Notes under the pieces: model-generated
Seen by the model: the letters and a program-made list of their open reading frames with translations, nothing else
The model's database searches: none
What the model was told of the DNA's origin: nothing
Shown here: in pieces, positions 57,152-60,236 of the stretch
Layout: every line of letters begins with the position of its first letter
Position numbering within the stretch: position 1 is the first letter of the stretch
NCBI GenBank assembly: GCA_938017795.1
Contig: CALIJZ010000007.1
Coordinates: forward strand, 1 to 60,236
Reading direction: 5' to 3'
Source: an uncultured Bacteriovoracaceae bacterium
GTDB taxonomy: Bacteria; Bdellovibrionota; Bacteriovoracia; Bacteriovoracales; Bacteriovoracaceae
Length of the DNA stretch: 60,236 nucleotides
Program-made: the position numbers and the translations under genes

Positions 57152-59080
57152 ATGATCTATTTTACATTCTTACTTCTAGGTTTTCCTTTTTTTTTATTTG
57201 TTGTTTCGTCATATTTTAAATCTATTTCTCAAGATTTTTGTATAAATTTGTATTTGACTTTTTTTTTGATTCCTTCAAGCTTTTTCTTTTTTGAGCATAT
57301 CTACTATCAACATAATTTGTTTTGGCTCAAGCTATGCTTATCATTTTTGTTCTGTGGTGGGTTTATCTTAAATATTGATTATATTAAAGATAATCTAGAT
57401 AAATTAAAAGTTCTCTATATTTTCCATTTTATATTTCTCATCTTGGGAATATTTACATCTGATATCTCGTTTGCAGCCGAGGGAACTACAGATCTTCATT
57501 TTCTCCAAAACTATCTAAATGCTAAAAGTTTGCCTGCTGAAAATACATGGATTCATTTTGGTAAGTTTGATTACTATTATTCTTTCTTCTATTATATAGC
57601 TGCATTATTTTCTCGAGTTACTGGTCTAAATTCGAGATTTACTTATCAAATATTTTTGATTTTTAGCTTTACTATCTCTGCTTATTTTGGATTCAGTTAT
57701 GTCGCTAAATATTTTAAGAAATATCTAGCATTTATTCTCACATTTTTAATAATCTTTGCCTCAACTGGAGTTGCGATATTTGCTCCTTACCTCAGGAGTG
57801 ATGGCAATAATATTGAAACTAAAATCTTTGACGAAAGAAACCTTGTTCAGGTGAATAGATTTGTTGGAATGGGCGATAAAGATTTTAATAATTCATTGAT
57901 TTATACAAAACCAGAAAATAATGAATTAAATAGTGATAACTTTGTATATACTTTTCAAGTGGCAGCTCTACATCCGATTGTTTTTGGATTTATTTTGTTT
58001 TTTTTAATGATTTATCTTGTTAAGTTAAGAGAAGATAGTGCTGATAACATATTTATTGAAATTTTACTTGGCTTCATATGTCTACAGTCATTTGTTATTC
58101 ACGCTTGGGTTTTCCCATTATTTGTCATTTTTCTTTCTACTTTAGTCGTGTATGAATTTTTTCTAAAAAAGAAAACATTTTCTGTTTCGCTAAATATGTT
58201 TATTGGCGCTCTTGTTGCCTTCTGTTTATATTTTCAATTGTTTGAGTCTTTAACTCTTAATATTATTCCATCAACATCAGGTCTTAGATTAGTTCCTGCA
58301 ACTCATCGAACTCCTTTGACCGGTTTAATTATGACCTTTTGGCCGATTCTAATCCCAGCTATTTATTTTTTATTTAAAAGAAGCAAGGGGACTGAAAAAT
58401 TCTTTGGACTCTCTTGTATATTGATTTTCTTATTTAGCGAAATCTTTCATGTTCAAGAGCTTGTAAGTGGTAGATTTTTAAGAACAAATTCTACAATGAA
58501 GTGGTGGGGATTGATTTATAGTGGTTTCTTTCTCGCTCTTTTCCCACCTTTTTTGAAATCAATTTACAAAAATCGTATTTTTTTCTTTGCTAATTTTCTT
58601 TTATTTGGAAAGTTATTACTCCTTTCTTGTGTGTTCTTTTTTACTTCATATACCTTAGAAACTGATAAGAAATTTGATAACTATGAAGGATATAAATGGT
58701 TAACTGATGAGCATCTTTTTTATTTTCATGAACTAGACAAAAAAAAATATGGAAGAGTTTTACTTCCAGTACATACGGATGGAGAGGCTTGGGGGTTAAT
58801 CACTTCAGCTGTGACGTTGGCCAATAAACCTATCTATTTATCCTCACCTGGTTTACTAGGCTCTTGGGGAATTAATTGGAATATTATTTCTCCTCATTTA
58901 GATGAGATTAATAATTTTTACAATTTAGACAATGAGAAAGAAGAATTTGAATTATTTTTTGAAAAAATTGATTATATCATCGGGCCAAGAGATCTTAGTG
59001 ATCGGATTCAACGCTACAAAGTCATTGAAGATGTAAGATGTTTTAATGAAATGAGCTGTGTATTTAGATTAGAGAGCTAG
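57152..59080 (+). CDS. Polytopic membrane protein, DUF2298-like / GT-C-like (divergent paralogue)
   Basis: 642 residues, similar size and layout to the protein at 55068-57047: about 13 helices and a C-terminal soluble domain of ~135 residues (from around TDKKFDNYEGYKWL). Shared landmarks are TDLHFLQNYLNAKSLP followed by a FDYYYSFFYY stretch, TGVAIFAPYL, LHPIVFGFILFFL and STMKWWGLIYSG. It is transcribed away from its paralogue across a 104-base gap with TACAAT at 57111-57116 as a possible -10 box. The two may form a heteromer or act on successive sugars. Confidence 0.75.
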   Translation: MIYFTFLLLGFPFFLFVVSSYFKSISQDFCINLYLTFFLIPSSFFFFEHIYYQHNLFWLKLCLSFLFCGGFILNIDYIKDNLDKLKVLYIFHFIFLILGIFTSDISFAAEGTTDLHFLQNYLNAKSLPAENTWIHFGKFDYYYSFFYYIAALFSRVTGLNSRFTYQIFLIFSFTISAYFGFSYVAKYFKKYLAFILTFLIIFASTGVAIFAPYLRSDGNNIETKIFDERNLVQVNRFVGMGDKDFNNSLIYTKPENNELNSDNFVYTFQVAALHPIVFGFILFFLMIYLVKLREDSADNIFIEILLGFICLQSFVIHAWVFPLFVIFLSTLVVYEFFLKKKTFSVSLNMFIGALVAFCLYFQLFESLTLNIIPSTSGLRLVPATHRTPLTGLIMTFWPILIPAIYFLFKRSKGTEKFFGLSCILIFLFSEIFHVQELVSGRFLRTNSTMKWWGLIYSGFFLALFPPFLKSIYKNRIFFFANFLLFGKLLLLSCVFFFTSYTLETDKKFDNYEGYKWLTDEHLFYFHELDKKKYGRVLLPVHTDGEAWGLITSAVTLANKPIYLSSPGLLGSWGINWNIISPHLDEINNFYNLDNEKEEFELFFEKIDYIIGPRDLSDRIQRYKVIEDVRCFNEMSCVFRLES

Positions 59081-59191
59081 TTTCTATCAATTTTCCACAT
59101 TTTGATATTATTCAGGGCTATGACCAGATTTAGTTGCAGAACTTCCGGAAATTAAATTATACACATTTTTATATACCCTCTAGATAAATAA

Positions 59192-59220
59192 TTGTATTTT
59201 CTTAATACTTGAGTGATAAT
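59192..59220 (+). promoter_or_regulatory. Candidate promoter before the DUF11-type lipoprotein gene
   Basis: TTGTAT at 59192-59197 and GATAAT at 59215-59220 are 17 bases apart. The expected start point would fall almost on the GTG codon at 59226, so the message would be leaderless or nearly so, which fits the missing ribosome binding site. The match is only moderate. Confidence 0.25.
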
Positions 59221-59225
59221 ATTAT

Positions 59226-60236
59226 GTGCTTAAATCATCATTTCTTGCCATTTTAGCCTTATATTTCATGATTCTGTCATGTGGTCAAAAATCAACCAAT
59301 GTTATACAAGGTAATAATTCTATTGACCTTAATAGCATTGATCATATTACTATTCCAGGCGACTACGCTGTTTCTGGGTCTTGCTCAACCTCTTTGTCTG
59401 TTAATTATATCAAGGTCACTTGTGGTAATGTTGTTAATTATACAACTTGTGATAATAATTCTTTTTCTATCCCAACAGTTACCTTCGAAACTCTACCGAC
59501 AATATGTGTTGCTCAAATCGGGGCAGGGGATCCACCCAATCCTTCTGAGACAACTGCATCAGATAACACAGCATATATTCCTACAACTGGAGGAGATGAT
59601 CTCGCGTATGATAGTGAACCTACAAGCTCCTTCTTAAATTTAGTTACTACTATAGTTGCTGATAAAATTAATTATATCGAAGGTGAAACTGTAACTTATA
59701 CAGTGAGCGTTCAAAATTCCGGCTCATCAGTACCTACGGGTACAAAGGTTCAAATCGCTTGTCCTGCAGGTACTACTTATAGTTCTCAGACTTCTACAAA
59801 TGGAAGTTATGATCAATCAATTGGACAGTGGACGATTGGAATCTCTGGCCTTGGAACAACTTCTACTTTTAACATTCAATGTGTTGTTTCCTCAGGGACT
59901 GCCGGAACATCTCTTGTTAATACTGTTTCAACAGCTCAATATGGAACAGACCTCACTACAGCTGGAGATGATCTCAGTGAAACTATAAATGTTGTCGCCT
60001 CTTCAGATCTTGTTACAGTTAAAGATCTTGTAGGAAGTGCTTCAGTTGATATCGGAGATATTGTTGTTTTTCGAGTACGAGTTACTAATAATGGCCCTAA
60101 TGATGCTACAGCTGTTGATCTAACAGATCTTTGTCCCTTAAATACAACTTATGATTCTCATAGCGAAAGTAGTGGAACTTATACTCCAGGAACTGGTCTT
60201 TGGTCTCTAGGAACTCTATCTCCATCAGTTATTTCA
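59226..60236 (+). CDS. Lipoprotein with DUF11-like repeats (partial, runs off the right edge)
   Basis: The frame is open for 337 codons from a GTG at 59226 to the window end. It starts with a clear lipoprotein signal (LKSSFLAILALYFMILSCG), the lipidated Cys being in ILSC. After ~110 Thr/Ser/Asn-rich residues come repeats of the DUF11 type: one around YIEGETVTYTVSVQNSG with GTTYSS and GQWTIGISG, the next around DIGDIVVFRVRVTNNGPND with NTTYDS and GLWSLG. DUF11 domains are Ig-like modules of cell-surface proteins, so this is probably a long surface protein. No Shine-Dalgarno is seen; a TTGTAT/GATAAT promoter-like pair (59192-59220) lies just upstream. Confidence 0.82.
   Translation, partial: MLKSSFLAILALYFMILSCGQKSTNVIQGNNSIDLNSIDHITIPGDYAVSGSCSTSLSVNYIKVTCGNVVNYTTCDNNSFSIPTVTFETLPTICVAQIGAGDPPNPSETTASDNTAYIPTTGGDDLAYDSEPTSSFLNLVTTIVADKINYIEGETVTYTVSVQNSGSSVPTGTKVQIACPAGTTYSSQTSTNGSYDQSIGQWTIGISGLGTTSTFNIQCVVSSGTAGTSLVNTVSTAQYGTDLTTAGDDLSETINVVASSDLVTVKDLVGSASVDIGDIVVFRVRVTNNGPNDATAVDLTDLCPLNTTYDSHSESSGTYTPGTGLWSLGTLSPSVIS

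Noticed and set aside
59281..59637. Plus-strand frame of 118 codons rich in Leu and Ile
   Set aside because: It overlaps the DUF11-type lipoprotein frame, which has a signal peptide, lipobox and recognisable repeats; the other frame has low-complexity hydrophobic content typical of an out-of-frame reading.
59800..59988. Plus-strand frame of 62 codons
   Set aside because: Lies fully inside the DUF11 repeats in another frame and has no family character.

Overview
The window comes from an AT-rich, densely packed Gram-negative genome (roughly one third G+C by eye). Lipoprotein signals are frequent, and there is a Tat-exported DUF1501 protein, an outer-membrane beta-barrel protein and several exported proteases. 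The PurS-PurL fusion plus separate PurQ, the abundant lipoproteins and the trypsin, subtilisin, matrixin and S41 peptidases fit a Bdellovibrionota-like predatory or marine bacterium (Bacteriovoracia type). That assignment is an inference from gene content; there is no rRNA in the window to prove it. No tRNA, rRNA, CRISPR array, insertion sequence or prophage was found.

Layout. 1-74: tail of an unidentified gene. 125-6465 (+): two lipoproteins of unknown function, one of 1539 residues, then a short-chain dehydrogenase. 6458-11296 (-): an S41 peptidase lipoprotein and a DUF1501/DUF1800 pair. 11666-22975: purA (-) diverging from a tightly overlapped eight-gene operon purB-pyrB-pyrC-carA-carB-pyrF-pyrE-pyrD (+). 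23067-25924 (+): three exported proteins (trypsin-like protease, M15-type peptidase lipoprotein, thioredoxin-like protein with a coiled coil). 25921-36238 (-): the purine operon purF-purC-purD-purN-purSL-purQ-purH-purM, diverging from purK-purE (36336-37868, +). 37946-45590: a beta-barrel protein, a Cys-rich exported protein, argS, a matrixin-like protease and a subtilisin-like protease. 45761-57047 (-): a surface-polymer or natural-product locus. In transcription order it runs: DUF2298-like membrane protein, radical SAM, epimerase, SGNH hydrolase, SxtJ-like protein, a 50-residue DUF5989/SxtK-like protein, NodU/CmcH carbamoyltransferase, a degenerate 2OG-oxygenase homologue, and a three-domain prolyl-4-hydroxylase-like protein. 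57152-59080 (+): a second DUF2298-like membrane protein, divergent from the first. 59226 to the right edge (+): a GTG-started lipoprotein with DUF11-like repeats, cut by the window end.

How the genes work together. Between about 11.6 and 37.9 kb the window encodes every step from PRPP to IMP and on to AMP, and every step from glutamine/bicarbonate/aspartate to UMP. Only the guanine branch (guaA/guaB) is missing. purB, needed twice in purine synthesis, heads the pyrimidine operon, which could tie the two pathways together. CarAB also makes carbamoyl phosphate, the donor used by NodU-type carbamoyltransferases such as the one at 49-51 kb. The 45.7-59 kb region looks like a machine that builds, hydroxylates and carbamoylates an exported molecule; its product is unknown. 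Genes are so tightly packed that four convergent pairs overlap at their stop codons, and I saw no classical intrinsic terminator.
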